Source of the DNA: Dryocola clanedunensis | GTDB lineage: Bacteria; Pseudomonadota; Gammaproteobacteria; Enterobacterales; Enterobacteriaceae | Assembly (NCBI RefSeq): GCF_025215155.1 | Contig: NZ_JALHAM010000110.1 | DNA length: 64,000 nucleotides | Strand: one strand, 5' to 3' | Part shown: positions 7,715 through 16,477 of the stretch, piece after piece | How the letters are laid out: the number at the start of each line of letters is the position of its first letter | Position numbering within the stretch: the first letter of the stretch is position 1 | Translations under genes and position numbers: made by a program | Notes under the pieces: generated by a model | The model's input: the letters and a program-made list of their open reading frames with translations, nothing else | What the model was told of the DNA's origin: nothing | Databases searched by the model: none

Positions 7715-9091
7715 ATGAAAATAATTATTCTGGGTGCGGGCCAGGTTGGTGGCACCCTTGCAGAAAACCTGGTCGGAGAGAACAACGATATTACCGTTGT
7801 CGACACGAATCAGGATCGCTTGCGCAGCCTGCAGGATAAATTTGACCTGCGTGTCGTTCAGGGACATGGCTCACATCCACGCGTTTTGCGTGAGGCAGGA
7901 GCGGATGACGCGGACATGCTTGTGGCCGTCACCAGCTCTGACGAAACGAACATGATTGCCTGCCAGGTTGCATATTCGCTGTTTAATACGCCGAACAGAA
8001 TCGCGCGTATCCGTGCGCCAGATTACGTGCGCGATGCTGAACGCCTGTTCAACGCAGAAGCGGTGCCTATTGATCACCTGATTGCACCCGAGCAACTGGT
8101 TATCGACAGTATTTATCGCCTGATTGAGTATCCGGGTGCGCTGCAGGTAGTGAACTTTGCTGAAGGCAAAGTGAGTCTCGCAGTTGTGAAGGCTTACTAT
8201 GGTGGCCCGCTGATCGGCAATGCGCTTTCAACAATGCGAGAACATATGCCGCATATTGAAACGCGAGTTGCGGCTATTTTCCGCCACGACCACCCTATCC
8301 GCCCTCAAGGTTCGACCATTGTCGAAGCCGGCGACGAAGTGTTCTTCATAGCGGCCTCGCAAAATATTCGAGCGGTAATGAGTGAACTTCAGCGCCTCGA
8401 AAAACCCTACAAGCGCATCATGCTGGTGGGTGGCGGTAACATCGGTGCCGGTCTGGCGCAGCGGCTTGAAAAAGATTACAGCGTTAAGCTCATCGAACGC
8501 GATCCACAACGTGCGGCCGAACTGGCTGAGATGCTGCAAAATACCATCGTCTTCTACGGGGATGCATCCGATCAGGAACTGCTGGCGGAAGAGCATATTG
8601 AACAGGTGGATCTGTTCATCGCCGTAACCAATGACGATGAAGCGAACATTATGTCCGCCATGCTCGCCAAACGGATGGGTGCCAAGAAAGTCATGGTGCT
8701 GATTCAGCGCCGTGCTTATGTCGATCTCGTGCAGGGTAGCGTCATTGATATCGCCATCTCCCCACAACAGGCGACTATCTCAGCGCTGCTAGGGCACGTG
8801 CGTAAGGCCGATATTGTCGGCGTATCTTCTCTACGCCGTGGTGTGGCCGAAGCAATCGAAGCCGTCGCCCATGGGGATGAAAGCACCTCCCGGGTCGTCG
8901 GTCGCGTGATAGATGAGATTAAGTTGCCGCCAGGTACCATTATTGGTGCAGTTGTCCGTGGCAACGACGTTATGATCGCTAATGACAATTTACGCATCGA
9001 GCAAGGCGACCACGTGATTATGTTCCTGACAGATAAGAAATTTGTCAGTGATGTCGAGCGTCTTTTCCAGCCTAGTCCATTTTTCCTGTAA
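7715..9091 (+). CDS. trkA: Trk potassium uptake system NAD-binding subunit TrkA
   Basis: Peripheral membrane regulatory subunit of the TrkG/TrkH potassium channels. It has two RCK/TrkA-N nucleotide-binding modules, each with a Rossmann glycine motif (GAGQVGGTLAE at residues 7-17 and GGGNIGAGLAQ near 239), each followed by a TrkA-C domain. Length 458 matches E. coli. It lies 49 bp after rsmB. TrkH or TrkG are not in the window. Confidence 0.96.
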   Translation: MKIIILGAGQVGGTLAENLVGENNDITVVDTNQDRLRSLQDKFDLRVVQGHGSHPRVLREAGADDADMLVAVTSSDETNMIACQVAYSLFNTPNRIARIRAPDYVRDAERLFNAEAVPIDHLIAPEQLVIDSIYRLIEYPGALQVVNFAEGKVSLAVVKAYYGGPLIGNALSTMREHMPHIETRVAAIFRHDHPIRPQGSTIVEAGDEVFFIAASQNIRAVMSELQRLEKPYKRIMLVGGGNIGAGLAQRLEKDYSVKLIERDPQRAAELAEMLQNTIVFYGDASDQELLAEEHIEQVDLFIAVTNDDEANIMSAMLAKRMGAKKVMVLIQRRAYVDLVQGSVIDIAISPQQATISALLGHVRKADIVGVSSLRRGVAEAIEAVAHGDESTSRVVGRVIDEIKLPPGTIIGAVVRGNDVMIANDNLRIEQGDHVIMFLTDKKFVSDVERLFQPSPFFL

Positions 9092-9251
9092 TGTCCCGTC
9101 GGGCAGCAGTCAATGCTGCTCGTCAGTGACCTGCATGCAAGAATCCCTCATGAATTAAGGGATTAGGGAATGTCTCTTATTTCCATGCGATATGGCAATC
9201 GGGTCATCATTTGTTAGACTTATTAACGTCAGCCGGTACAAGGAGAGAAAA

Positions 9252-9665
9252 ATGAGCATGTTAAAAGAATTCCGCGAATTTGCGATGCGCGGAAATGTTG
9301 TAGATTTGGCAGTGGGTGTGATTATTGGTGCAGCATTCGGGAAAATCGTTTCATCACTGGTCGCGGACATTATTATGCCGCCGCTTGGATTGCTGATTGG
9401 CGGAGTGGATTTCAAGCAGTTCGCTTTAACGTTAAGACCCGCGGCAGGGGATATCCCGGCTGTTGTGATGCATTACGGTGTGTTTATCCAGAATATCTTT
9501 GATTTTGTGATCGTGGCTTTCGCCATCTTCATGGCGATTAAAGTGATCAATAAACTTAATCGTAAGAAAGTTGAAGAGCCTGCGGCACCACCCGCGCCGA
9601 GCAAAGAGGAAGTGCTGCTCAGCGAAATTCGCGACCTGCTTAAGCAGCAGAACGAGCGAATCTGA
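9252..9665 (+). CDS. mscL: Large-conductance mechanosensitive channel MscL
   Basis: Pentameric inner-membrane pore that opens on hypo-osmotic shock. The 137-residue protein has the amphipathic N-terminus (MSMLKEFREFAMRGN), a first membrane helix with the pore-lining VDLAVGVIIGAAFGKI, a periplasmic loop, a second helix (FVIVAFAIFMAIKVI) and a charged C-terminal bundle. The ATG at 9252 follows AGGAGA at ideal distance. Its stop region overlaps the end of arfA on the other strand by 26 bp. Confidence 0.96.
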   Translation: MSMLKEFREFAMRGNVVDLAVGVIIGAAFGKIVSSLVADIIMPPLGLLIGGVDFKQFALTLRPAAGDIPAVVMHYGVFIQNIFDFVIVAFAIFMAIKVINKLNRKKVEEPAAPPAPSKEEVLLSEIRDLLKQQNERI

Positions 9666-9882
9666 TAGCCATTTCTGAAAGAGGAAGGCCAGTGGTAAAA
9701 AAGCGATTTGCTTGTTTGCCACTGGCCTCCCAGTTACCCCGTTTACCATGTTTCGCATTACGCTGATAACTTCCTTTCCCTTTCTTGTTCTGCTCAATTC
9801 TTTGTCGAAAAAGTGGGTCGTGTAATAAAGCCTCGATGGCATTATCTTTGATAACCCCTTTCTTGTGCTGATACTTGCTCAT
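9640..9882 (-). CDS. arfA: Alternative ribosome-rescue factor ArfA
   Basis: ArfA recruits release factor 2 to ribosomes stalled on non-stop mRNA when trans-translation (tmRNA) is insufficient. The N-terminal 50 or so residues (SKYQHKKG, IEALLHDPLFRQR, KGKGSYQR) match the functional part of E. coli ArfA. A strong hairpin overlies codons from about 52 onwards; in E. coli the equivalent hairpin leads to a truncated non-stop mRNA, so that ArfA is made mainly when tmRNA fails. The full frame of 80 codons is longer than the 72 in E. coli and ends inside mscL. Formerly yhdL. Confidence 0.9.
   Translation of the reverse strand: MSKYQHKKGVIKDNAIEALLHDPLFRQRIEQNKKGKGSYQRNAKHGKRGNWEASGKQANRFFTTGLPLSEMAIRFARSAA
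9683..9731 (-). promoter_or_regulatory. Intragenic arfA hairpin (non-stop control element)
   Basis: A long inverted repeat: GGCCAGTGG at 9687-9695 pairs with CCACTGGCC at 9719-9727. Flanking pairs (9683-9684 with 9730-9731) and further pairs inward (to 9703 with 9711) leave a 7-nt loop. On the minus strand it lies in the arfA coding region from about codon 51. In E. coli the matching structure is cut by RNase III or terminates transcription, which removes the stop codon and makes arfA subject to tmRNA tagging. Confidence 0.85.
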
Positions 9883-9946
9883 AAAAACTCCAGTATGGTT
9901 AATTTAACGGCGCAATTTTATGCCTGCGCCAGACAACCTGCAAGCG

Positions 9947-10363
9947 CTATTTCGTGGTGCTGGCCCCTTGTTCAAGGGCTTCAAGAATCGAGCAGTAAAC
10001 GCTGCTGTGCGCAGTTCCACAACAAGCATCATTGAGTCGCTGTAATGATTTACGCATATGTTCAAGCTCGCTAATCTTTGATTCCACTTCTTTCAAACGG
10101 CTCTGCACGATCCCTTTTGATTCCTGACAGGTATGATGTTCAGGATCGACGCGGATCGATAACAACTCACGTATCGTCTCAAGGGTGAACCCAAGCTGTT
10201 TGGCATAACGAATGAACTTAAGGCGCTGCAAATCTGTTTCGCTGTAAAGCCGAAATCCCCCTTCCGTTCTGATTTCATGCTCCATCATCTGCTGCTTTTC
10301 ATAGTAGCGAATGGTGTCAGGGGTTACGTCAGCCAGTCTGGCCAGCTCTCCAATGCGATACAT
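9947..10363 (-). CDS. zntR: Zn(II)-responsive MerR-family regulator ZntR
   Basis: Activator of the zinc exporter gene zntA. The N-terminal MerR winged helix-turn-helix (YRIGELARLADVTPDTIRYYE) is followed by a coiled-coil dimerisation helix and a metal site. Cys79, Cys114, Cys115, His119 and Cys124, the zinc ligands of E. coli ZntR, are all conserved. It starts 3 bp after yhdN. The target zntA is not in the window. The protein is 138 residues, slightly shorter at the C-terminus than in E. coli. Confidence 0.95.
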   Translation of the reverse strand: MYRIGELARLADVTPDTIRYYEKQQMMEHEIRTEGGFRLYSETDLQRLKFIRYAKQLGFTLETIRELLSIRVDPEHHTCQESKGIVQSRLKEVESKISELEHMRKSLQRLNDACCGTAHSSVYCSILEALEQGASTTK

Positions 10364-10366
10364 CCC

Positions 10367-10732
10367 TCACCCCTCAACCTTGTTCAGTAATTTTACGGCG
10401 TATTCACCGCGTAAGAATTCGGTACTCAGACCTGCCTGCTTTAGCTTCAGTTCGAGCAGCATCAGTTTCTTGCTGATAGCCTGATAATCAGGATGCTCCT
10501 GATTGATATATTTGAGCAAATCATTGAGTTCGACAGCCTCTTTGCGCTGTTGAAGTTCTGGCGGCAAACAACCAGCATTCTTCAGCAGCCGGAAGGCCGC
10601 GCGTAATTCCGCCGGGATATGGGAGTCGTCATCCAGCACTAGCGGTTGACCCGCACCAGGCAGATCTTCAAACTCACCTTTACGTTGGGCATCAACAATA
10701 TGACGTTCCGCCCACTGATCGAGTAACCACAT
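10367..10732 (-). CDS. yhdN: Conserved protein YhdN (DUF1992, DnaJ-homologue family)
   Basis: A 121-residue soluble helical protein of the DUF1992 family (WAERHIVDAQRKGEFEDLPGAGQPL is the family signature at residues 7-31). Function unknown. It is the first gene of yhdN-zntR-arfA and lies downstream of the alpha operon terminator, on the same strand. Confidence 0.88.
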   Translation of the reverse strand: MWLLDQWAERHIVDAQRKGEFEDLPGAGQPLVLDDDSHIPAELRAAFRLLKNAGCLPPELQQRKEAVELNDLLKYINQEHPDYQAISKKLMLLELKLKQAGLSTEFLRGEYAVKLLNKVEG

Positions 10733-10804
10733 ATATGTTCAATCATCAGGATGGCTTTGAAAAAAGGATACGCCGGAACAGCGTAGGATGGGAAATGGCA
10801 GATA

Positions 10805-10834
10805 TAAAAAAACCGGGCAAGCCCGGTTTTTTCA
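10805..10834 (-). terminator. Terminator of the alpha operon, after rplQ
   Basis: Intrinsic terminator on the minus strand: AACCGGGC (10811-10818) pairs with GCCCGGTT (10821-10828) around a 2-nt centre, extended by A/T pairs, with a T-run read out of 10805-10810. It lies 13 bp after the rplQ stop and closes the rpsM-rpsK-rpsD-rpoA-rplQ transcript. Confidence 0.9.
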
Positions 10835-10846
10835 TGTTACTGCAGA

Positions 10847-11233
10847 TTACTCTGCAGCAGCTTCTGTTTGAGTCTCGGCGCGGTCAACCAGCTCGATGTA
10901 AGCCATCGGAGCGTTATCACCAGCACGGAAGCCACACTTAAGAATACGAGTGTAACCACCAGTACGCGCTGCAAAACGCGGACCCAGTTCATTAAACAGT
11001 TTTGCCACGATCTCGTTATCACGAGTGCGGGCGAATGCCAGACGACGATTAGCAACGCTATCAGTCTTGGCAAGAGTAATCAGCGGCTCAACTACGCGAC
11101 GCAGCTCTTTCGCTTTAGGCAGGGTCGTCTTGATGATCTCATGACGAACCAGTGAACCTGCCATGTTGCGGAACATAGCCTGGCGATGGCTGCTGTTGCG
11201 GTTCAGTTGACGACCACTCTTACGATGGCGCAT
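10847..11233 (-). CDS. rplQ: 50S ribosomal protein L17
   Basis: Large-subunit protein near the peptide exit tunnel. The 128-residue sequence begins MRHRKSGRQLNRNSSHR, the L17 signature, and ends in an alanine-glutamate tail one residue longer than in E. coli. It is the last gene of the alpha operon, 40 bp after rpoA and just before a strong terminator. Confidence 0.98.
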   Translation of the reverse strand: MRHRKSGRQLNRNSSHRQAMFRNMAGSLVRHEIIKTTLPKAKELRRVVEPLITLAKTDSVANRRLAFARTRDNEIVAKLFNELGPRFAARTGGYTRILKCGFRAGDNAPMAYIELVDRAETQTEAAAE

Positions 11234-11273
11234 GACCTTATCCTTCTCAGTAAAACCTTAACCTGTGATCCGG

Positions 11274-12263
11274 TTACTCGTCAGCGATGCTTGCCGGTGG
11301 CCAGTTTTCCAGGCGCATGCCCAGAGACAGTCCACGGGAAGCCAGCACGTCTTTAATCTCTGTAAGAGATTTTTTACCAAGGTTAGGCGTCTTAAGAAGC
11401 TCAACCTCGGTACGCTGTACCAGATCACCGATATAGTGGATAGCTTCTGCCTTAAGGCAGTTAGCAGAGCGGACAGTCAATTCCAGATCGTCAACAGGGC
11501 GCAGCAAGATCGGATCGAATTCTGGTTTCTCTTCTTTAACTTCCGGCTGACGAACATCACGTAAGTCAACGAAAGCTTCAAGTTGTTCTGCCAGGATGGT
11601 CGCCGCACGACGAATCGCCTCTTCAGGATCGATTGTGCCATTGGTTTCCATTTCGATGACCAGCTTGTCCAGGTCGGTACGCTGTTCAACGCGCGCTGCT
11701 TCAACATTGTAGGCAATACGCTCTACAGGGCTGTAACAGGCGTCGACTAACAGACGGCCGATTGGGCGCTCATCTTCTTCCGAATGAATTCGGGCAGAGG
11801 CCGGCACATAACCACGACCACGCTGAACTTTGATACGCATGCTAATAGATGCATTTTCATCGGTCAGGTGGCAGATCACATGCTGAGGCTTGACGATTTC
11901 GACATCACCATCATGTGTGATGTCGGCTGCAGTCACAGGGCCAATGCCAGACTTGTTCAGGGTAAGAATAACTTCATCTTTACCTTGAACTCTCACCGCC
12001 AGCCCTTTCAGGTTGAGCAGGATCTCCAGGATATCTTCCTGAACGCCTTCTTTGGTGCTGTACTCATGTAGTACACCATCAATCTCAACCTCGGTCACCG
12101 CGCAACCCGGCATCGAAGAAAGCAGAATACGGCGCAGCGCGTTACCGAGAGTATGGCCAAAGCCACGCTCTAAAGGCTCAAGGGTCACCTTGGCGTGCGT
12201 CGAACTCACTTGCTCGATATCTACCAGGCGCGGTTTTAGAAACTCTGTCACAGAACCCTGCAT
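11274..12263 (-). CDS. rpoA: RNA polymerase alpha subunit
   Basis: The alpha dimer is the scaffold for RNA polymerase assembly. The N-terminal domain (about 1-235) dimerises and binds beta and beta-prime. The C-terminal domain (about 250-329) binds UP-element DNA and activators such as CRP, and carries the conserved RSANCLK (Arg265 to Lys271) and [11 protein letters not shown] segments. Length 329 equals E. coli. It is embedded in the alpha operon between rpsD and rplQ. Confidence 0.99.
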
Positions 12264-12288
12264 TGTGTCCTCTCTTTGGTACTAAGCT

Positions 12289-12909
12289 TTACTTGGAGTA
12301 AAGCTCGACGATCAGGTGTTCGTTAATGTCCGCGGACAGATCAGTACGCTCAGGCTTACGCTTGAACACACCTTCCATCTTGGCAGCATCAACTTCCAGC
12401 CAGGTTGGCTTTTCACGCTGCTCAGCCAGCTCCAGAGCGGCCTTCACGCGAGATTGCTTTTTGGCTTTCTCACGGATGCTGACTACGTCATTCGGAGTTA
12501 CCTGATAAGAAGCGATGTTAACAACGCGACCGTTTACCATTACTGACTTGTGGCTAACCAGCTGACGTGCTTCTGCACGAGTGGCGCCAAAGCCCATACG
12601 GTAAACAACGTTGTCCAGACGACCTTCCAGCAGAGCCAACAGGTTTTCACCGGTGTTGCCTTTCAGACGAGCTGCTTCTTTATAGTAGTTACGGAACTGA
12701 CGCTCCAGCACACCGTAGATACGGCGAACTTTTTGCTTTTCACGCAACTGCACACCATAGTCAGACAGACGCGGTTTACGCGCACCATGCTGGCCAGGAG
12801 CTTGTTCAATTTTACACTTGGTATCGATCGCGCGAACGCCAGACTTAAGGAATAAGTCGGTGCCCTCACGACGGCTCAGCTTGAGCTTAGGACCCAAATA
12901 TCTTGCCAT
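12289..12909 (-). CDS. rpsD: 30S ribosomal protein S4
   Basis: Primary 16S rRNA-binding protein (206 residues) and translational repressor of the alpha operon, acting at the rpsM leader pseudoknot (13707-13798). The N-terminal basic region and the S4 RNA-binding fold (TRAEARQLVSHKSVMVNGRVVNI near residue 95-115) are present. It also belongs to the rRNA antitermination complex in E. coli. Confidence 0.99.
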   Translation of the reverse strand: MARYLGPKLKLSRREGTDLFLKSGVRAIDTKCKIEQAPGQHGARKPRLSDYGVQLREKQKVRRIYGVLERQFRNYYKEAARLKGNTGENLLALLEGRLDNVVYRMGFGATRAEARQLVSHKSVMVNGRVVNIASYQVTPNDVVSIREKAKKQSRVKAALELAEQREKPTWLEVDAAKMEGVFKRKPERTDLSADINEHLIVELYSK

Positions 12910-12943
12910 TTTCTTTCTCCAACAAACCTAAAAAAACGGGGCG

Positions 12944-13333
12944 TTATACGCGACGTTTTTTCGGCGGACGACAACCGTTGTGAGGGATCGGAGTCACATC
13001 AGTAATATTAGTGATGCGGAAACCAGCGGCGTTCAGAGCACGAATAGTAGATTCGCGACCTGGACCCGGTCCCTTAACCATAACTTCCAGGTTCTTGATA
13101 CCGTATTCTTTCACGGCTTCTGCGCAACGCTCTGCTGCAACCTGAGCTGCGAACGGAGTTGATTTGCGAGAACCACGGAAACCGGAACCACCGGCAGTTG
13201 CCCAACCCAAAGCGTTACCCTGACGATCGGTAATAGTAACGATTGTGTTGTTGAAAGAAGCATGGACATGAGCCACGCCGTCAGAGACTTGTTTTCTTAC
13301 ACGCTTACGTGCACGAACTGGTGCCTTTGCCAT
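12944..13333 (-). CDS. rpsK: 30S ribosomal protein S11
   Basis: Platform protein of the small subunit, next to S18, S6 and S7 at the mRNA exit. The 129-residue sequence has the S11 hallmarks GVAHVHASFNNTIVTITD and a basic C-terminal tail (HNGCRPPKKRRV). Alpha operon, 17 bp after rpsM and 34 bp before rpsD. Confidence 0.99.
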   Translation of the reverse strand: MAKAPVRARKRVRKQVSDGVAHVHASFNNTIVTITDRQGNALGWATAGGSGFRGSRKSTPFAAQVAAERCAEAVKEYGIKNLEVMVKGPGPGRESTIRALNAAGFRITNITDVTPIPHNGCRPPKKRRV

Positions 13334-13349
13334 TATTCAATCACCCCGA

Positions 13350-13706
13350 TTATTTCTTGATCGGTTTGCGCGGACCCTTACGGGTACGGGCGTTGGTCTT
13401 GGTACGCTGACCGCGTACTGGAAGACCACGACGATGACGCAAACCGCGATAGCAACCAAGGTCCATCAGACGCTTGATGCTCATGCTAACTTCACGGCGC
13501 AGATCACCTTCAACGACAAATTTGGCAACTTCGTCACGCAGCGTGTCGATTTGTTCTTCAGACAGCTCACTGATCTTCACATCTTCAGCGATACCCGCAG
13601 AGGCACAAATGGCCTTGGAGCGAGTCTTGCCGACACCGTAAATCGAAGTCAATGCGATTACGGCATGTTTCTGATCAGGAATGTTAATGCCTGCTATACG
13701 GGCCAC
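13350..13706 (-). CDS. rpsM: 30S ribosomal protein S13
   Basis: Head protein of the small subunit that forms intersubunit bridge B1 and contacts the P-site tRNA through its basic tail. It starts with GTG at 13706 and has 118 residues (E. coli numbering the same). As first gene of the alpha operon its start region is the target of S4 repression, so a GTG start inside the pseudoknot is expected. Confidence 0.99.
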   Translation of the reverse strand: MARIAGINIPDQKHAVIALTSIYGVGKTRSKAICASAGIAEDVKISELSEEQIDTLRDEVAKFVVEGDLRREVSMSIKRLMDLGCYRGLRHRRGLPVRGQRTKTNARTRKGPRKPIKK

Positions 13707-13798
13707 TATGCACTCCTACTATTTAGATTATGCGTTCCATACCGAAAAGCCCGTTTTCAGGATACTCAAATGGAAACGCATAGACATACAAAAGATTG
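13707..13798 (-). promoter_or_regulatory. S4-binding pseudoknot leader of the alpha operon
   Basis: The 92-nt leader before rpsM matches the leader to which S4 binds in E. coli to trap the 30S subunit. A helix can form between GCGTTTCCAT (minus strand, about 13778-13769) and ATGGAACGC nearer the gene, with the GGAG Shine-Dalgarno close to the GTG start. The outer pairs differ from the E. coli sequence I recall but remain complementary, which would be compensatory change; that point is from memory. Confidence 0.75.
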
Positions 13799-13834
13799 GC
13801 TGGCTAATCTAGCCAGCTCAACCCAACTTTGCAA
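13799..13834 (-). promoter_or_regulatory. Alpha operon promoter overlapping the spc operon terminator hairpin
   Basis: Minus strand: -35 TTGCAA (13834-13829), 17-bp spacer, -10 TAGATT (13811-13806). The -10 lies in the loop and arm of a perfect 8-bp hairpin (GCTGGCTA, 13817-13810, with TAGCCAGC, 13806-13799), followed by AATCTTTTGT. The same DNA thus seems to end or attenuate the spc transcript and start the alpha transcript. Confidence 0.75.
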
Positions 13835-13852
13835 GAAAAATATGCGAGATAA

Positions 13853-13999
<147 letters not shown>

Positions 14000-15331
14000 T
14001 TAACGGCCGTAGCCTTTCAGGTTCGCTTTCTTCAATGCAGACTCATACTGACTAGACATCATCAGAGTTTGCACTTGAGCCATAAAGTCCATGATAACCA
14101 CGACGACAATAAGCAGTGAGGTCCCACCGAAGTAGAACGGCACTTTCATCGCATCACGCATGAACTCCGGGATTAGGCAGATAAAGGTAATGTACAGTGC
14201 ACCAACCAAAGTCAGGCGGGTCATTACTTTATCAATATACTTCGCCGTTTGTTCTCCCGGACGAATTCCTGGTACAAATGCACCGGACTTCTTCAGGTTA
14301 TCTGCTGTTTCACGAGGGTTGAAAACCAACGCCGTATAGAAGAAACAGAAGAAGATGATTGCAGACGCATAGAGTAACACATAAAGCGGTTGCCCAGGCT
14401 GCAAATACAGCGAAATTGTTGTCAGCCAGTTCCAACCGGTACCGCCCCCGAACCATGACGCGATGGTTGCAGGGAACAGAATAATGCTGGAAGCAAAGAT
14501 AGCCGGGATAACCCCTGCCATATTCACTTTCAACGGTAAATGTGTGCTCTGCGCAGCATAGACCCGGCGACCTTGTTGGCGTTTTGCGTAGTTCACCACA
14601 ATGCGGCGTTGACCACGTTCAACAAAGACAACGAAGAAGGTCACTGCGAATACTAATACTGCAACCAACAGCAACAGGAGGAAGTGCAGGTCGCCTTGCC
14701 GTGCTTGTTCGATAGTATGGCCAATGGCCGGCGGCAGACCCGCAACGATACCAGCGAAAATTATGATTGAGATACCGTTACCGATACCACGCTCAGTAAT
14801 TTGTTCGCCAAGCCACATCAGGAACATTGTCCCGGTGACCAGACTCACAACAGCGGTGAAATAGAACGCAAAGCTTGGGTTTAACACCAAGCCTTGCATA
14901 CCAGGCATATTCGGCAGACCGGTAGCAATACCGATCGACTGGAATACGGCCAACACCAGAGTACCGTAGCGGGTGTACTGGCTGATCTTACGACGACCAG
15001 ACTCCCCTTCTTTCTTTAACTCTGCTAACGCTGGATGAACCACCGTCAGCAGCTGGATAATAATCGATGCCGAAATATACGGCATGATACCCAATGCAAA
15101 GATTGAAGCACGGCTGAGAGCACCACCAGAGAACATGTTAAACATTTCAATGATGGTGCCTCGCTGTTGTTCAAGCAGTTTGGCAAGTACAGCGGCATCA
15201 ATACCAGGGATCGGAATAAAAGAGCCAATGCGGAACACAATGAGCGCACCGATAACAAACATCAGTCTGCGTTTCAGCTCGCCAAGCCCACCTTTAGCAC
15301 TTTGAAAATCTAATCCCGGTTGCTTTGCCAT
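14000..15331 (-). CDS. secY: Preprotein translocase subunit SecY
   Basis: Central channel of the SecYEG translocon. The 443-residue protein has ten predicted membrane helices, the plug region after the first helix, and the basic cytoplasmic loops C4 and C5 that bind ribosomes and SecA (for example YAKRQQGRRVYAAQ near residue 248 and NPRETADNLKKSGAFVPGIRPG near 340). It lies in the spc operon directly after rplO (7 bp). Confidence 0.99.
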   Translation of the reverse strand: MAKQPGLDFQSAKGGLGELKRRLMFVIGALIVFRIGSFIPIPGIDAAVLAKLLEQQRGTIIEMFNMFSGGALSRASIFALGIMPYISASIIIQLLTVVHPALAELKKEGESGRRKISQYTRYGTLVLAVFQSIGIATGLPNMPGMQGLVLNPSFAFYFTAVVSLVTGTMFLMWLGEQITERGIGNGISIIIFAGIVAGLPPAIGHTIEQARQGDLHFLLLLLVAVLVFAVTFFVVFVERGQRRIVVNYAKRQQGRRVYAAQSTHLPLKVNMAGVIPAIFASSIILFPATIASWFGGGTGWNWLTTISLYLQPGQPLYVLLYASAIIFFCFFYTALVFNPRETADNLKKSGAFVPGIRPGEQTAKYIDKVMTRLTLVGALYITFICLIPEFMRDAMKVPFYFGGTSLLIVVVVIMDFMAQVQTLMMSSQYESALKKANLKGYGR

Positions 15332-15338
15332 CTGCTAC

Positions 15339-15773
15339 TTATTCCTCGATTTTACCGCCAGCAGCTTCGATAGCAGCACGAGCGCCTTTAGTGACACGCA
15401 GGCCGTTAATCGTTACCGGACGAGTTACCTCGCCAGACAGGATCACTTTCGCGAACTCAATCTGAATACCGATAATGTTAGCTGCTTTCAGCGTGTTCAG
15501 GTCAACTACGTCGCCTTCAACTTTCGCCAGATCAGACAGACGAATCTCTGCGGTGATCATTGCTTTGCGAGAGGTGAAACCGAATTTCGGCAGACGACGA
15601 TACAACGGCATCTGACCACCTTCGAACCCACGACGTACGCCACCGCCAGAACGAGAGTTCTGACCTTTGTGACCACGACCGCCGGTTTTACCGAGGCCAG
15701 AACCGATACCGCGACCCAGACGCTTGGAAGCGTGCTTAGACCCTTCGGCCGGAGACAGAGTATTTAAACGCAT
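15339..15773 (-). CDS. rplO: 50S ribosomal protein L15
   Basis: Late-assembly large-subunit protein of 144 residues. The glycine- and arginine-rich N-terminal extension (GRGIGSGLGKTGGRGHKGQ near residue 20-38) that threads into 23S rRNA is clear, as is the L15 globular end (RVTKGARAAIEAAGG). It follows rpmD by 3 bp. Confidence 0.99.
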   Translation of the reverse strand: MRLNTLSPAEGSKHASKRLGRGIGSGLGKTGGRGHKGQNSRSGGGVRRGFEGGQMPLYRRLPKFGFTSRKAMITAEIRLSDLAKVEGDVVDLNTLKAANIIGIQIEFAKVILSGEVTRPVTINGLRVTKGARAAIEAAGGKIEE

Positions 15774-15776
15774 CTC

Positions 15777-15956
15777 TTACTCCTCAACTTTAACCATGTA
15801 GGAAACCGCGTTGACCATACCACGTACAGCAGCAGTATCTTCGCGCTCTACAGTGTGGCCAATACGACGCAGACCCAGGCCAAGCAGCGTTGCCTTGTGC
15901 TTAGGCAGACGACCGATTGCACTGCGGGTTTGTGTAATTTTAATAGTCTTTGCCAT
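15777..15956 (-). CDS. rpmD: 50S ribosomal protein L30
   Basis: Small 59-residue ribosomal protein of the L30 ferredoxin-like fold (KTIKITQTRSAIGRLPKHK). The ATG at 15956 is preferred over the ATG two codons upstream because it gives the E. coli length and N-terminus. Tightly packed in the spc operon between rpsE and rplO. Confidence 0.97.
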   Translation of the reverse strand: MAKTIKITQTRSAIGRLPKHKATLLGLGLRRIGHTVEREDTAAVRGMVNAVSYMVKVEE

Positions 15957-15962
15957 GGTCAA

Positions 15963-16463
15963 TTACCCCAGAATTTCTTCAACGGATTTACCACGCTTGG
16001 CAGCGACCATTTCCGGAGATTTCATATTCGCCAGGCCATCAATAGTTGCACGAACCACGTTAATCGGGTTAGTGGAACCATATGCTTTAGCCAGAACGTT
16101 ATGAACTCCAGCGACTTCCAGGACGGCGCGCATTGCACCACCGGCGATAATACCGGTACCTTCGGAAGCCGGCTGCATGAACACACGAGAACCTGTGTGC
16201 ACACCTTTAACAGGGTGCTGCAGGGTGCCGTGGTTCAGCGCGACGTTAATCATGTTGCGACGGGCTTTTTCCATCGCTTTCTGGATCGCTGCTGGAACTT
16301 CACGCGCTTTACCGTAACCAAAACCGATGCGACCGTTACCATCACCAACCACTGTCAGAGCAGTGAAGGAGAAAATACGACCACCTTTAACGGTTTTAGA
16401 TACGCGATTTACCGCGATCAGCTTTTCCTGCAGTTCGCCAGCTTGTTTTTCGATGTGAGCCAT
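15963..16463 (-). CDS. rpsE: 30S ribosomal protein S5
   Basis: Small-subunit protein near the mRNA entry tunnel, important for accuracy and for mRNA unwinding. The 166-residue sequence has the N-terminal dsRNA-binding-like domain with the loop VNRVSKTVKGGRIFSF (residues 18-33), where spectinomycin-resistance changes occur; the loop has the wild-type sequence as I recall it from E. coli. Confidence 0.98.
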   Translation of the reverse strand: MAHIEKQAGELQEKLIAVNRVSKTVKGGRIFSFTALTVVGDGNGRIGFGYGKAREVPAAIQKAMEKARRNMINVALNHGTLQHPVKGVHTGSRVFMQPASEGTGIIAGGAMRAVLEVAGVHNVLAKAYGSTNPINVVRATIDGLANMKSPEMVAAKRGKSVEEILG

Positions 16464-16477
16464 CTTACACCTCTACC

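Noticed and set aside
9142..9164. Inverted repeat AATCCCT/AGGGATT between trkA and mscL as a terminator
   Set aside because: Only 7 bp of mixed stem with no T-run after it; too weak to call.
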